A DNA stretch of 20,933 nt from a virus, in IMG/VR virus record IMGVR_UViG_3300032050_005976, positions 1-20,933 of that record; one strand, 5' to 3'. Of this stretch, positions 1 to 8,032 are shown piece by piece. Made by a program: the position numbers and the translations under genes. Numbering within the stretch: position 1 is the stretch's first letter; every line of letters begins with the position of its first letter. The notes beneath the pieces were generated by a model that saw nothing but the letters and a program-made list of their open reading frames with translations, searched no databases and had not been told where the DNA came from.

Positions 1-680
1 ATGGCCTTTACTCCGATACCGTTGCCAGTGTTGGCTGCGATAACTCCGGAGCAAGCTGTTCCGTGCTTTTCGAATTCTGAAATAGGATTAACGTCAGCAG
101 CGTCAGTCACGCAGTTCCAACTAGCAGAGCTAATCATACCAGCCAAGTCCTCGTGGTTTGTCTCGCAAGCAATGTCGAGTACGGCCACGTCACCAACGAA
201 GTCTGTGTTGATTTGATCCCATGCCTCTTGACACTTCATGTTTGGAAGATGCCAGTGTGCAGAGTATTCGTACTCAGCGTGTGCAGTCATAGACACGATG
301 TAGTCAGGCTCCACGCTAATGAAATGACCTGTAGCCATAAGGCTGCCGTAGAATGAATCGAATGTGGCGAATGCTGGGGTTTCCACGAAGAATGTCTTGG
401 ACATTTCAAATGAATCCTTCACAACGATACCACTAGCGGCAAAGTACTTTTGCGCCTGATCAAAGTCCTTGGCAATTACAATCGCCATACCTGTGTCGAT
501 GTGGTCAAGCGATTCGTCCACGCTGTTAGACTGAGATACCTTGGCAGGATCTGGAGTTACTGGTTGCTCGTCACGGAACACGATGATGCCAAATGGCTCA
601 TGCACCTCAACCACGTTCGGTTTGTTTTTGTTTTTCTCAAAGGACGCCTTGTCCTTGAATTTTACTGAATTTAAACTCAT
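1..680 (-). CDS. Subtilisin-family (S8) serine protease, 3' part outside the window
   Basis: The reading frame is open from ATG at 680 to the window edge (226 codons), so the Ser part of the catalytic triad is not visible. The segment WHLPNMKCQEAW (about residues 143-154) matches the lead-in of subtilases. It is followed by VAVLDIACETNHEDL, with the catalytic Asp at residue 169, and by HGTACSGVIAA, with the catalytic His at 206. The His block with its Cys resembles the proprotein convertase/kexin branch (HGTRCAGE) rather than classical subtilisin. The usual D-(T/S)-G around the Asp is D-I-A here, which is unusual. Residues 1-140 could be a propeptide. I see no signal peptide, so action in the cytoplasm, in the virion or after lysis is all possible. 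The gene starts 16 bases after the endolysin stop, which places it at the end of the lysis cassette. A role in virion protein processing or host protein breakdown is inference. Confidence 0.85.
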   Translation of the reverse strand, partial: MSLNSVKFKDKASFEKNKNKPNVVEVHEPFGIIVFRDEQPVTPDPAKVSQSNSVDESLDHIDTGMAIVIAKDFDQAQKYFAASGIVVKDSFEMSKTFFVETPAFATFDSFYGSLMATGHFISVEPDYIVSMTAHAEYEYSAHWHLPNMKCQEAWDQINTDFVGDVAVLDIACETNHEDLAGMISSASWNCVTDAADVNPISEFEKHGTACSGVIAANTGNGIGVKA

Positions 681-696
681 TATTTTGTTTTTATGT

Positions 697-1284
697 TTAC
701 CCTCTAAAACGAGTGGCTTTCTTCCACCTCGTTATGTGTGTATTCTTGGATAATGGTCTTATCTTGATGTAAACCCCGTCTCGTGAACGGCTGTCTCGCA
801 TCCCCTGCTCGTTTGTGTTTCCCTCAATCGTCCTTATGGAATGCTCGCCAATCCTGTCTACAATCCCGGTATGACCAATGCCCTTAAATCGTTTGCCCTT
901 AAAGTTAGAGTACGTAAATGTAGCAACAAGAACATCGCCATCTTGGAATAACCTGTAAAATTTACCGTCAGTGAAGACAACATCCTGTTTATTGTAAGCC
1001 GTTGGTGACCAGCCTGTTATGTTGCTTGGTATTCCACATTCATCCAAAATGGCCCTGACAAAATAGGCACACCAAGCATGACCGGGTTTCCACCCTACAG
1101 CAGCCATCATCTTCTGGAGTTCTTTATCTCCAAAGCCTTGGTTGTTGCCTCCCTTCTCCTTTACTCCGACAAAAGATGCGGCAGTGGCGCGGACGCAGTA
1201 GCCGTCATTATCAGCCACAATGTGAATAGGAAGAGCAAGAAAAGCCCAAAGTAAACAAGTAGATATAATTTTATTCTTTCCCAT
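697..1284 (-). CDS. Secreted endolysin, CHAP/NlpC-P60-type cysteine peptidase
   Basis: The 195-aa product has a Sec-type signal peptide (positive MGKNK, hydrophobic residues 6-20, likely cleavage after IVA at 24). A papain-like peptidoglycan hydrolase domain follows. The block GWKPGHAWCAYFV carries the catalytic Cys72, GIGHTGIV carries His138, and EGNTNEQG (154-161) gives the third polar position. The lead-in GVKEKGGNNQG is typical of phage CHAP-like amidohydrolases/endopeptidases. A signal peptide suggests the enzyme is exported by the host Sec system, so the holin may only time or trigger lysis. The start at 1284 is supported by the signal peptide that begins there, although it lies inside the preceding holin-like gene with a 124-base overlap. 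Whether it cuts as an amidase or an endopeptidase cannot be told from sequence alone. Confidence 0.86.
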   Translation of the reverse strand: MGKNKIISTCLLWAFLALPIHIVADNDGYCVRATAASFVGVKEKGGNNQGFGDKELQKMMAAVGWKPGHAWCAYFVRAILDECGIPSNITGWSPTAYNKQDVVFTDGKFYRLFQDGDVLVATFTYSNFKGKRFKGIGHTGIVDRIGEHSIRTIEGNTNEQGMRDSRSRDGVYIKIRPLSKNTHITRWKKATRFRG

Positions 1285-1559
1285 GGTGATGCGGAATATT
1301 CAACCTCTTTCTTCGCCTCCTTGGAGTAGAAGTAGTTCTGTATTCCACGGAAGTTCATGAACGATCCTAGGAACACCACAAAGTTACCAATAATCATGAT
1401 AAGTACGGCAAGAAGAACCTGCTGTATGTACTCCGTGGAGATGAGTCCGTCGCCGAAATATTCCGCGCTGTAGGACCCCGCGAGTAGGAATAAAAAGAAC
1501 GCTAGGGGGATAGTCCATATCCCGTCGAAGAGTTGAAGTTTGCGAAGAATCTTTTTCAT
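1161..1559 (-). CDS. Holin-like membrane protein with three transmembrane segments
   Basis: The 132-aa protein has a basic N-terminus (MKKILRKLQ) and three hydrophobic segments at about residues 14-30, 46-68 and 97-119, then a short tail. This matches the size and topology of class I holins, and its position just before an endolysin supports a lysis role. A charged loop (residues 79-87, KEAKKEVEY) separates segments 2 and 3. The start codon overlaps the stop of the 86-aa gene as ATGA, which implies translational coupling. The last 41 codons overlap the endolysin start in another frame. No sequence family is recognised; holins are too divergent to name by eye. It could instead be a membrane accessory protein such as an antiholin. 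Confidence 0.7.
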   Translation of the reverse strand: MKKILRKLQLFDGIWTIPLAFFLFLLAGSYSAEYFGDGLISTEYIQQVLLAVLIMIIGNFVVFLGSFMNFRGIQNYFYSKEAKKEVEYSASPWERIKLYLLVYFGLFLLFLFTLWLIMTATASAPLPHLLSE

Positions 1560-1816
1560 ATAAGCGTTAGGTTTAATTGAGCTGCCGCAAGCGTGTAAGC
1601 CTCTGAATTAGAGTCGCCGCTGCTTCCCCAATCAATGTAGGTCTGGTCTTTAAAAAATATTTGCCCTTCATAAATAGACGAACCATCTACATCCAGTAGC
1701 TTGTATATCAAGGCCGCTTGGGTTGATAGGTCGTCATAACTAATGTAAAGGCTCAAGGTAACAGCTGTCTTTACATCGCCATTACTCCAAATGTCCAAAG
1801 GTTGTATATTTCTCAT
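1556..1816 (-). CDS. Small protein of unknown function downstream of the fibre gene
   Basis: The 86-aa product is acidic and has no membrane segment or signal peptide. It contains a beta-rich pattern (TAVTLSLYISYDDL, then YEGQIFFKDQTYIDWG), and its sequence suggests a small compact fold. I do not recognise it. Its start overlaps the stop of the 1799-aa fibre gene by four bases (ATGA), and its stop overlaps the holin-like start in the same way, so it is translated in a coupled chain. A gene of this size right after a tail fibre could be a fibre tip, an assembly factor or a minor virion protein. That is inferred from position only. Confidence 0.75.
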   Translation of the reverse strand: MRNIQPLDIWSNGDVKTAVTLSLYISYDDLSTQAALIYKLLDVDGSSIYEGQIFFKDQTYIDWGSSGDSNSEAYTLAAAQLNLTLI

Positions 1817-4800
1817 AATTGTTCAATTATAAATGATACTGAAACTACGACTGCGCTTACGTTGGTGTGATTGTTTTGTAATCTAAAGACCAACTTATCT
1901 CCAGCTACAGCCGTAAAAGTGTCGGTTGTATTGCTGCGTACACCACTTAATCCCAAGGCGGGGACACTAATCGATAACGCAGTATTGACTCCGTTTTTTG
2001 CAACACTAACTTCTAATGATCCGCCAGCACCTTGTTGATTTGAAGTGTGTAAATATAGATTTTTGACTGTTCCTCCAAATGGTATAGTAAACTCGCGGTT
2101 ATTAAAATTAGTATTGAATGCAAGAGTCCCTGAGGTAACAACACCATAAGTAGTAGTACCTGCTAACACTGTTGCCACAAATGCAGTTCCATAAGCAACC
2201 ACCCCGTAGGGAGTAGTGGCAAGCAATTCAGATTTTAAAGTTGCCGCTGTAATTGCGTCAACGGTATTGTCCGCGTTAATTCGTATGTAACGAACCGCAC
2301 TAGGGTTAGGTAGAGTTACTAGTTCAAGCCCCACGGTGGTTGCTCCCAATATTGTTGGAATGCTCTTGGCTACCCAAAGGTCAGGAGTTGTACTTGTGTC
2401 AAACACAAGCACGTCGTTGTTGACTGGAGGGGTTGTTATAAGATCCACGTCATGAATTTCATCCAACTCATATCCGTTCTGACAGCGGACATATATCTGC
2501 CCGTTACCGGCATTGGCCTTTTCAACTATGCCGACATATACACGGTGTACAGGAGCATAGGTAGGAGTTGAAACGTAGCCGCCTGGGGTAGATCCGCTCA
2601 AGTATAGCGTGTCTCCCGCAGCAAAGGCTGCTGTGTTAATTCCCTCAATGACACCCTGGATGATGATGTAACCCTCGCCGCCAGATGCGATGCTAGAGTC
2701 GTAAACCATTCCAATGGTCTTGGCCGAAGTTGCGTCTGCGTCAGCCATAGCCAACTTAACGCTCATCCTGTCCCCGCTTGCACCAAAGGCGTAAACCACT
2801 TGACCTTTAGTAATTGCGGTTGCTTCACTATTGTGAACGTATGCGAGAAGTTGGTTGGTCACAAGTCCGATGGCTTGGAATGCCGTGCCGTCGTATACTA
2901 TGGTGATCTCTTGGTCTGTCTTTATATCGCCACTAGATATCTTGACGTCCGTGTTTTTGAATATATCGAACGCGCTTAACGTGTTTATCTCTAAAGTAGA
3001 GGCTCCCTGGTTTGCGCTATCGAACTGAATCATGAACGTGTCCCCGGCAGCTAATGCTGTTACTCCAGTAATAGTAGCCTCATAGACACCTGGAGACACT
3101 TGAGTCGCAATTCCAGACTTCAAACCGCCTCCTCCACTTGGAGTAAACTCAACCATCTTACCTGTAGAGTCAACACCAAGCGCCCATACAGGAGATGCGT
3201 CTGGGAATTTGGCCGGAGTTTGACCGTACTCGTTGAGTCTGGCTTGACCAAGAGTATCTATTTCTAGTTTGTTAGTAGGAAGAGCAATACCAGACTCTTT
3301 TGTTGAAACAAAGAACTTAGACGTCTCAGCATCCGCAGCGGAGGTTACCGATGTAGACAAAAACCCTACACCACCCGCGTCAAAAGAGGCTGCAACATCG
3401 TTGTTTAAAGTGTATAATATTTGTGCGCCATGATCAACAACTCCACCCCCTAAACGAGTAGCAAACACGTTGAGCGGACTCCTTAAAAGTCTAGTAGCAT
3501 CCGTATCTGCGTTAAGACTTCCAAATGAGCCGCCAAATGCGCGGGTTGTACTTGTGGCCAAAACATTATTTGTAGTTCCGATAACACCTATTCCGGCAGA
3601 ACCTCCCTGGCCAAAAATAGCGCCAGAAGTTCTTGACACGGTGCTGTCATTACTTGCATACACACCAAATGTATTTGAGGCTGAGCTAGACTTATTAACA
3701 ACCCTTATAACTCCATTTGACGCATTTGGAGTCCCGTTCACATTAAACACGCTTACTCCAGTGTCCACAAATCTGTCAACACTAAATTGGTTTCCTGCGA
3801 GTATTGAATCAGCCAATGTCAAATAACCAAGTTGGAACGTGTCATTAGCGAGCGCTGTATTTTTATACACGCCCTCATTCCCGTCGTAGGTTGCGCCTAG
3901 TCCTGCATTTTGAAACTCTACCTCTCCAGTGGTAGCGTTTTGTAATGTCAAAACTTGTCCGACAGTAGCCGTTCCCGCCAAAACAGCTGGAGTAAAAGTT
4001 TTTATTCCATCTACATCAATACCTATTGTGTAAGCATCCGGTGCTAATATGGGGTCAGAATATGATAAAAGTATTTGTGCTACCTCGGCCTTTAATCCAG
4101 TACCAATTCCTGAGGGACCAGAAAAGCCAATGTCAGCTGATGCCGCTTGACAGACTACAGTTGCCGCTGAGCCATCGGGTTCTACGTGTTGAATGTAAGA
4201 TGATCCTTCAGCGGCGTATAATTCAGAGAACCTAGCAGGGTCGGCTAGGTCAAAGTTTTTAAGTATTATCTTACTGGCGTTACTAGAGTTTACTGTAAAG
4301 TTTTTCATCTCGTCAAACACCATGTTGTAGGTGTTTGATGCGCCAACTATAGTTGTGTCTTGAATAAGCAGTCCGCCCAGTTGAAAGTTGTTGGGGTCTG
4401 GACTTGGAAGTGTTTGTGGTGAAAGACCGTTGTTTACCGTGTAGGTTCCCCCGCCTCCGCCTGGATCAATCTCAACTATGTTACCGCTTCCATCTACTCC
4501 TAAAGCCCATACTGGAGAAGCGTCATAAAATGTTCCGTCTCCATAGAAATTAAACTGAACAAGTCCATTTTGTCCATATAAGGTAGTTATATCAATTCTA
4601 TTTCCAACAAAATCATACGCTTCTGTTACGATATTTGTAGCGTGTAATACAGCAGCTCCTTCTGGTTCACTCCTAGCTGTAATATGACCTGCTATTTTAG
4701 GGATTGATCCATTTGCTGGATTAGGAATATAAAAAGTTAGTGAGGTTTTCTTGTCAAACCCAGGAGCAGAGGAAACAGTAGTTCTAGATAGATATAAAAC

Positions 4801-7212
4801 ATCTTGCTCCGTATCACTTTTGTTTTCTATATATGAGCCAAATCCTTGATAGATTTCATATCCAAAGTTGCTAGGAGTGTTAATCTGTATACCCGCTGAG
4901 GTAGAACCATCTATATTTAACAAGGAGCCACCAAGACCAGATCCATTACCTATAATATTGACCATGCCTTCCGCGCCATAACCAGGCTCAGCTCCGTTGA
5001 TAAAAAACTTTTTATCATCCACGTCTATCTCTCGATCGACTTGGAATGAAATGGTGCTACCAAACCCAATGGGGGCGCCGAGCATGAACGTGTCGTTGAC
5101 TAGGGCGGTGTCTTTATAAACACCCTGATCGCCATCGTAAGTTGCGCCTCCGCCATCCGCGCTCAACGTGTCTCCTGTCAACGTAAGGCCATCTCCAATA
5201 GTAATCTGTTGGAACACGCCTGTTCCAGGGCTGTAACGACCCACCAAGAATCCACTTGCCATCTCAGACGTCACGACTCCTGAAGTGGTAAATGGGTTGG
5301 TAGCAGTCGTAGTCAAAAGACCTGTAGCACCCACGGATGTAACGGTTCCTCCGCCGGTAGCCAACTTCTTCCATACCCTGCCCAAGTTATCTACCGATAG
5401 GACGTAAGTAAGGGCGTTGTTTCTGTTATCACTACCGTCTGAAAAAACGTCTGCACCATACTCGTTCAACCAAAGCTGCCCTTTACCTTCCATGATGAGC
5501 TTCACCTGCTGTGAACCCCCTTGGAAAATCATCAGTTCAAGATTAGCTGTCTCGTTGTTAACCGTGAAATTGGTAACCTCAGCCGTCAATTGAACCGCCG
5601 GAAACAAATCAAGGTTTGGATTTGGGTCATTATTTCTAAATGAGAAATCCATAGCTGTCCGAGCATTTGCCGGAGCGCCATCGTACTTCAAACGCAACAA
5701 CGAGATGCGATTCGCTAAGACAGGGGCTAGGTTGGGAAGGTTACCCTGCATGGTCAACTCTAGAATCGGCTGATACAAGTCATTGTCCGTTAGCATTTGA
5801 ACGGTCGGGTTTGGCCTAAATCCAGCCCCGTAATCAGCAAACACAGCAGTACCACCAAGACCTAAGTTAGAAACAGCAAGAGGCTGTCGAGTGTCTTGGT
5901 TAACAGTACCCGCCACTCCAAGAACGTACTCCGTTAGTCCGTTTGTAGCGGTTATAACGGTGTCCTCAATAAGAAGTCCCCCAAGGTGGAACAAGAAAGG
6001 ATCAGCTGGAGCCTCTCCGGGAACCCCACCAAAGGCATGGAGACCGTTCTCTACCGTATAGGTTGGAAAAGTTTGAAGGTTTCCTGTTCCGTCGATGTAT
6101 TGTAAATCGGTTCCCGCACCAGTCACCGTGAAGCTGCCATTGCTCGTGAGAGGGTTTGGCGTACTTACCGTGAAGGCAGGAGGCATGAAGAGTCCAATAG
6201 AACTTATAGTTCCCGTACCCGCCTCAACGTATTCTACGTGGCCCAATGCATCAAGAGCCAACACCCAACCCGTACTTGCTGACGCATAGTCGGGCGTGAT
6301 TATATCGATATAACTTGCGTTAACAGTTATGGACTGAGAACCCGAAACCAAAGACGATCCGCCCGAATTAATCTCAAGGGAGCCCCCTGGTGAGTTGACT
6401 GTAAAGGAGTTATTGTTATTAAATACAAAGTCAAAGTTTCCTCCATCAACCGTGTTGTCTTGAGTCAACACAGAATCAACAATCAAGGTGTCCTGCCATC
6501 CTTGAACAAGAGATCCACCAACGCTAGTTACGTCTACACAAAGCTCAGTGCCTTCTGGGAAGGTGTCTGTACCTGCAAGAAGGGTTATACTAAATTGAGC
6601 AAACGTTCCTCCGTCAAAGTAACTAGATAGTTGAAATACGCCGTATACCGTTGGGTCTGTTTTACTGAATATGAATATCCAAGAACCGTCCTGTATGATT
6701 GGCCAGAAGCCAGTGAAGTCTTGGTTGTTGGCGGTGAAGTAGTTTATTCTAGTATCTGATCCGTCAATCAACAAAGTACCGGGATCAACTCCGTTGCCCG
6801 AAGTATATTGAATGGAACACTCTGGCTCGGTGTTACCACACTCGCAACAACCTTTGAATATAGCAGTTACAAGCAGTCGGTAGACTTCCTGTGTCTTTCT
6901 GGCTACAACATCAGATGTATCAAACGAAGTTAGAGCGGTAAACGTATTACCTCCAACGTCTGTAATGCTATAGGTCGTGAATGTAAAAGACTCGCCAGCT
7001 ACCTGCGAAATTGTGATCGTATCATAACGATACGAGATGTAGGCAGGATTCTGATCCATGATCTGGCTCATGCCCCGCACCCATTGATACGGTGGAGTTA
7101 CACCATACAGGAAAGACACGGTGTCGTTACCCTCTACTTGTATTCGAGTAATTTCAGGAACGCTAACCGGAGTAATCGCCCTAGTATTGTTAACTGCTTG
7201 TCTTGTAGCCAT
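1813..7212 (-). CDS. Giant modular tail fibre / receptor-binding-type virion protein (1799 aa)
   Basis: The protein is rich in Gly, Thr, Ser, Asn and Val with short beta-type repeats and no signal peptide, as in long phage tail fibres. The N-terminal part holds a Cys cluster (C122, C123, C125, C132). Modules of two types alternate. Type A opens with TVENGL at 386 and TVNNGL at 925, each followed by LGGLLI(E/Q)DT. Type B opens with GATYDG at 689 and 1106, followed by GVYK(D/N)TAL. Several modules end in a W/Y-x-L-x-V-D-x-x-G motif (W316, W902, W1343) and a glycine linker. Residues about 1460-1590 match a domain common in phage tail proteins (GQVVYAFGAS to NGYELDEIHDV). The last 120 residues look like a beta-sandwich head (AGDKLVFRLQNN) that may bind the receptor. 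The start overlaps the previous stop (TAATG). The general class is firm; the exact position in the virion is not. Confidence 0.85.
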   Translation of the reverse strand: MATRQAVNNTRAITPVSVPEITRIQVEGNDTVSFLYGVTPPYQWVRGMSQIMDQNPAYISYRYDTITISQVAGESFTFTTYSITDVGGNTFTALTSFDTSDVVARKTQEVYRLLVTAIFKGCCECGNTEPECSIQYTSGNGVDPGTLLIDGSDTRINYFTANNQDFTGFWPIIQDGSWIFIFSKTDPTVYGVFQLSSYFDGGTFAQFSITLLAGTDTFPEGTELCVDVTSVGGSLVQGWQDTLIVDSVLTQDNTVDGGNFDFVFNNNNSFTVNSPGGSLEINSGGSSLVSGSQSITVNASYIDIITPDYASASTGWVLALDALGHVEYVEAGTGTISSIGLFMPPAFTVSTPNPLTSNGSFTVTGAGTDLQYIDGTGNLQTFPTYTVENGLHAFGGVPGEAPADPFLFHLGGLLIEDTVITATNGLTEYVLGVAGTVNQDTRQPLAVSNLGLGGTAVFADYGAGFRPNPTVQMLTDNDLYQPILELTMQGNLPNLAPVLANRISLLRLKYDGAPANARTAMDFSFRNNDPNPNLDLFPAVQLTAEVTNFTVNNETANLELMIFQGGSQQVKLIMEGKGQLWLNEYGADVFSDGSDNRNNALTYVLSVDNLGRVWKKLATGGGTVTSVGATGLLTTTATNPFTTSGVVTSEMASGFLVGRYSPGTGVFQQITIGDGLTLTGDTLSADGGGATYDGDQGVYKDTALVNDTFMLGAPIGFGSTISFQVDREIDVDDKKFFINGAEPGYGAEGMVNIIGNGSGLGGSLLNIDGSTSAGIQINTPSNFGYEIYQGFGSYIENKSDTEQDVLYLSRTTVSSAPGFDKKTSLTFYIPNPANGSIPKIAGHITARSEPEGAAVLHATNIVTEAYDFVGNRIDITTLYGQNGLVQFNFYGDGTFYDASPVWALGVDGSGNIVEIDPGGGGGTYTVNNGLSPQTLPSPDPNNFQLGGLLIQDTTIVGASNTYNMVFDEMKNFTVNSSNASKIILKNFDLADPARFSELYAAEGSSYIQHVEPDGSAATVVCQAASADIGFSGPSGIGTGLKAEVAQILLSYSDPILAPDAYTIGIDVDGIKTFTPAVLAGTATVGQVLTLQNATTGEVEFQNAGLGATYDGNEGVYKNTALANDTFQLGYLTLADSILAGNQFSVDRFVDTGVSVFNVNGTPNASNGVIRVVNKSSSASNTFGVYASNDSTVSRTSGAIFGQGGSAGIGVIGTTNNVLATSTTRAFGGSFGSLNADTDATRLLRSPLNVFATRLGGGVVDHGAQILYTLNNDVAASFDAGGVGFLSTSVTSAADAETSKFFVSTKESGIALPTNKLEIDTLGQARLNEYGQTPAKFPDASPVWALGVDSTGKMVEFTPSGGGGLKSGIATQVSPGVYEATITGVTALAAGDTFMIQFDSANQGASTLEINTLSAFDIFKNTDVKISSGDIKTDQEITIVYDGTAFQAIGLVTNQLLAYVHNSEATAITKGQVVYAFGASGDRMSVKLAMADADATSAKTIGMVYDSSIASGGEGYIIIQGVIEGINTAAFAAGDTLYLSGSTPGGYVSTPTYAPVHRVYVGIVEKANAGNGQIYVRCQNGYELDEIHDVDLITTPPVNNDVLVFDTSTTPDLWVAKSIPTILGATTVGLELVTLPNPSAVRYIRINADNTVDAITAATLKSELLATTPYGVVAYGTAFVATVLAGTTTYGVVTSGTLAFNTNFNNREFTIPFGGTVKNLYLHTSNQQGAGGSLEVSVAKNGVNTALSISVPALGLSGVRSNTTDTFTAVAGDKLVFRLQNNHTNVSAVVVSVSFIIEQL
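3178..6057 (-). repeat. Tandem duplication of an A-B module pair inside the fibre gene
   Basis: Unit 1 covers residues 386-924 and unit 2 residues 925-1345 of the 1799-aa protein. Each begins with T-V-(E/N)-N-G-L and LGGLLI(E/Q)DT, contains GATYDG(D/N)(Q/E)GVYK, and ends in SPVWALGVD followed by four or five glycines. Similarity remains visible in DNA, for example 5091-5148 against 3838-3897. The copies have diverged strongly between the anchors, and their lengths differ (539 and 420 codons). Confidence 0.75.
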
Positions 7213-7859
7213 TATTTACATTCTTCTTCAGAAGCAAAGGTACAAAACTCGTCGAGACTTTTATACATTTTCGCATACTTAGAAGATGCAAATTTATCGC
7301 GCCATTCCATCTTGACACGCGCCCACTCTGGGCCGGTTCGTACAGGCTGCGCCCGCTTTTCTTCCTTGGCGCCCGAAAAGATAAAATCAATGACCGACCT
7401 CTTGCTTGGACGCCCGCCCTCCTTGCGCTTGTTCTCTATCATCGTCTTTACCTCCGACAACTTTTCGTGGTTCGCATCTTCGAGCAGCTCCACTAATTGA
7501 CGCAAGGAAACGCAGCCATCGAGCCTCCCACGGGTTATCGAAACCTTCTCACGAACCGGCGGATCGCTGTCCAAAAACTTGATATCAAACCCAAGTTCGC
7601 GCATAGCGAAGGTAAGGGCGAGAATATCCGCCTTGATTTGCGCTGTTCCCCGGTTGGGAACCGAGGGGTAGATAGCGGAGTGCCAGTCAGTTTTTCGATC
7701 ATCTTCTATCCAAATTGATGTAGTACATATAGCGTAATCACTAGCCCCTCGATCAACCATCACCCAGGCTTCCGGTAACTTGTTTTTCAGTTCCTTAATT
7801 AACTCTCTATATTCTCCTAATTCGTGCGGGGTTGGATCCGCTAATTTTAGTTCAATCAT
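7212..7859 (-). CDS. Protein of unknown function (215 aa) heading the fibre-lysis operon
   Basis: The start is set at the ATG at 7859 (MIELKLADPTPHELGEY). The frame stays open back to 7991, but that stretch would run through an intrinsic terminator and a promoter box, and its residues look non-genic. The middle of the protein has a mixed alpha/beta pattern with several hydrophobic strands (AWVMVDRGASDYAICTTSIW, GFDIKFLD). A basic segment GGRPSKRS near residue 155 resembles an AT-hook-like GRP core, and the C-terminus is charged and lysine-rich. I do not recognise a family. The TAA stop shares one base with the ATG of the fibre gene. Its own promoter box lies 18 bases upstream. It may be a virion component or a late regulator; position alone cannot decide. 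Confidence 0.8.
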   Translation of the reverse strand: MIELKLADPTPHELGEYRELIKELKNKLPEAWVMVDRGASDYAICTTSIWIEDDRKTDWHSAIYPSVPNRGTAQIKADILALTFAMRELGFDIKFLDSDPPVREKVSITRGRLDGCVSLRQLVELLEDANHEKLSEVKTMIENKRKEGGRPSKRSVIDFIFSGAKEEKRAQPVRTGPEWARVKMEWRDKFASSKYAKMYKSLDEFCTFASEEECK

Positions 7860-7876
7860 ATCATTTCGTTGTGGTG

Positions 7877-7884
7877 CAAATATA
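7877..7884 (-). promoter_or_regulatory. Bacteroidota-type promoter (-7 box TATATTTG) for the fibre-lysis operon
   Basis: On the minus strand TATATTTG fits the Bacteroidota -7 element TAnnTTTG. It lies 17 bases before the ATG at 7859, giving a leader of only about ten bases. A -33 TTG is present at 7902-7900, but its spacing is short (15 instead of about 19), so the upstream element is weak or replaced by a phage factor. The box begins two bases after the T-tract of the terminator. Confidence 0.55.
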
Positions 7885-7886
7885 CT

Positions 7887-7917
7887 AAAAAAGAAAACCC
7901 AAGCCGTTGCCTGGGTT
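7887..7917 (-). terminator. Intrinsic terminator (minus strand)
   Basis: On the minus strand the bases AACCCAGGC and GCTTGGGTT form a nine-pair stem (one G-T pair) with the four-base loop AACG. TTCTTTTTT follows at once. This is a textbook Rho-independent terminator. It would end transcripts coming from the 70-aa gene and from the structural operon upstream. Confidence 0.85.
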
Positions 7918-7935
7918 ATCCAACAATAAATACTA

Positions 7936-7947
7936 AATACGTGTATT
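7936..7947. promoter_or_regulatory. Short inverted repeat, possible operator
   Basis: AATAC and GTATT flank a two-base centre (GT), giving a compact dyad between the two divergent promoters. It could bind a dimeric regulator, but a dyad this short in AT-rich DNA can occur by chance. Confidence 0.2.
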
Positions 7948-7996
7948 ACCAAAACCGGGGCGAAGGTATGTGCAGATTTTGCATAGACCAAATTAT

Positions 7997-8027
7997 TTTG
8001 TATTAATTAAGATTTGTTGTATATTTG
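7997..8027 (+). promoter_or_regulatory. Consensus Bacteroidota promoter on the plus strand
   Basis: TTTG at 7997-8000 and TATATTTG at 8020-8027 are separated by 19 bases. This matches the known Bacteroidota layout of a -33 TTTG and a -7 TAnnTTTG. Transcription should start near 8033, exactly where the predicted RNA structure begins. It is the best promoter in the window and faces against all protein genes. Confidence 0.8.
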
Positions 8028-8032
8028 TCCCG

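Noticed and set aside
3470-3826. Plus-strand 118-codon frame within the fibre gene
   Set aside because: It is antisense to a clear repetitive fibre region and shows no start signal or recognisable domain.
3178-6057. CRISPR array or mobile repeat
   Set aside because: The repeats are diverged, in frame and encode protein modules. There are no short identical repeats with unique spacers.
7860-7991. 44-codon upstream extension of the 215-aa gene to an ATG at 7991
   Set aside because: It would run through a strong intrinsic terminator and a promoter box, and its Phe/Ile/Trp-rich residues look like translated AT-rich noncoding DNA.
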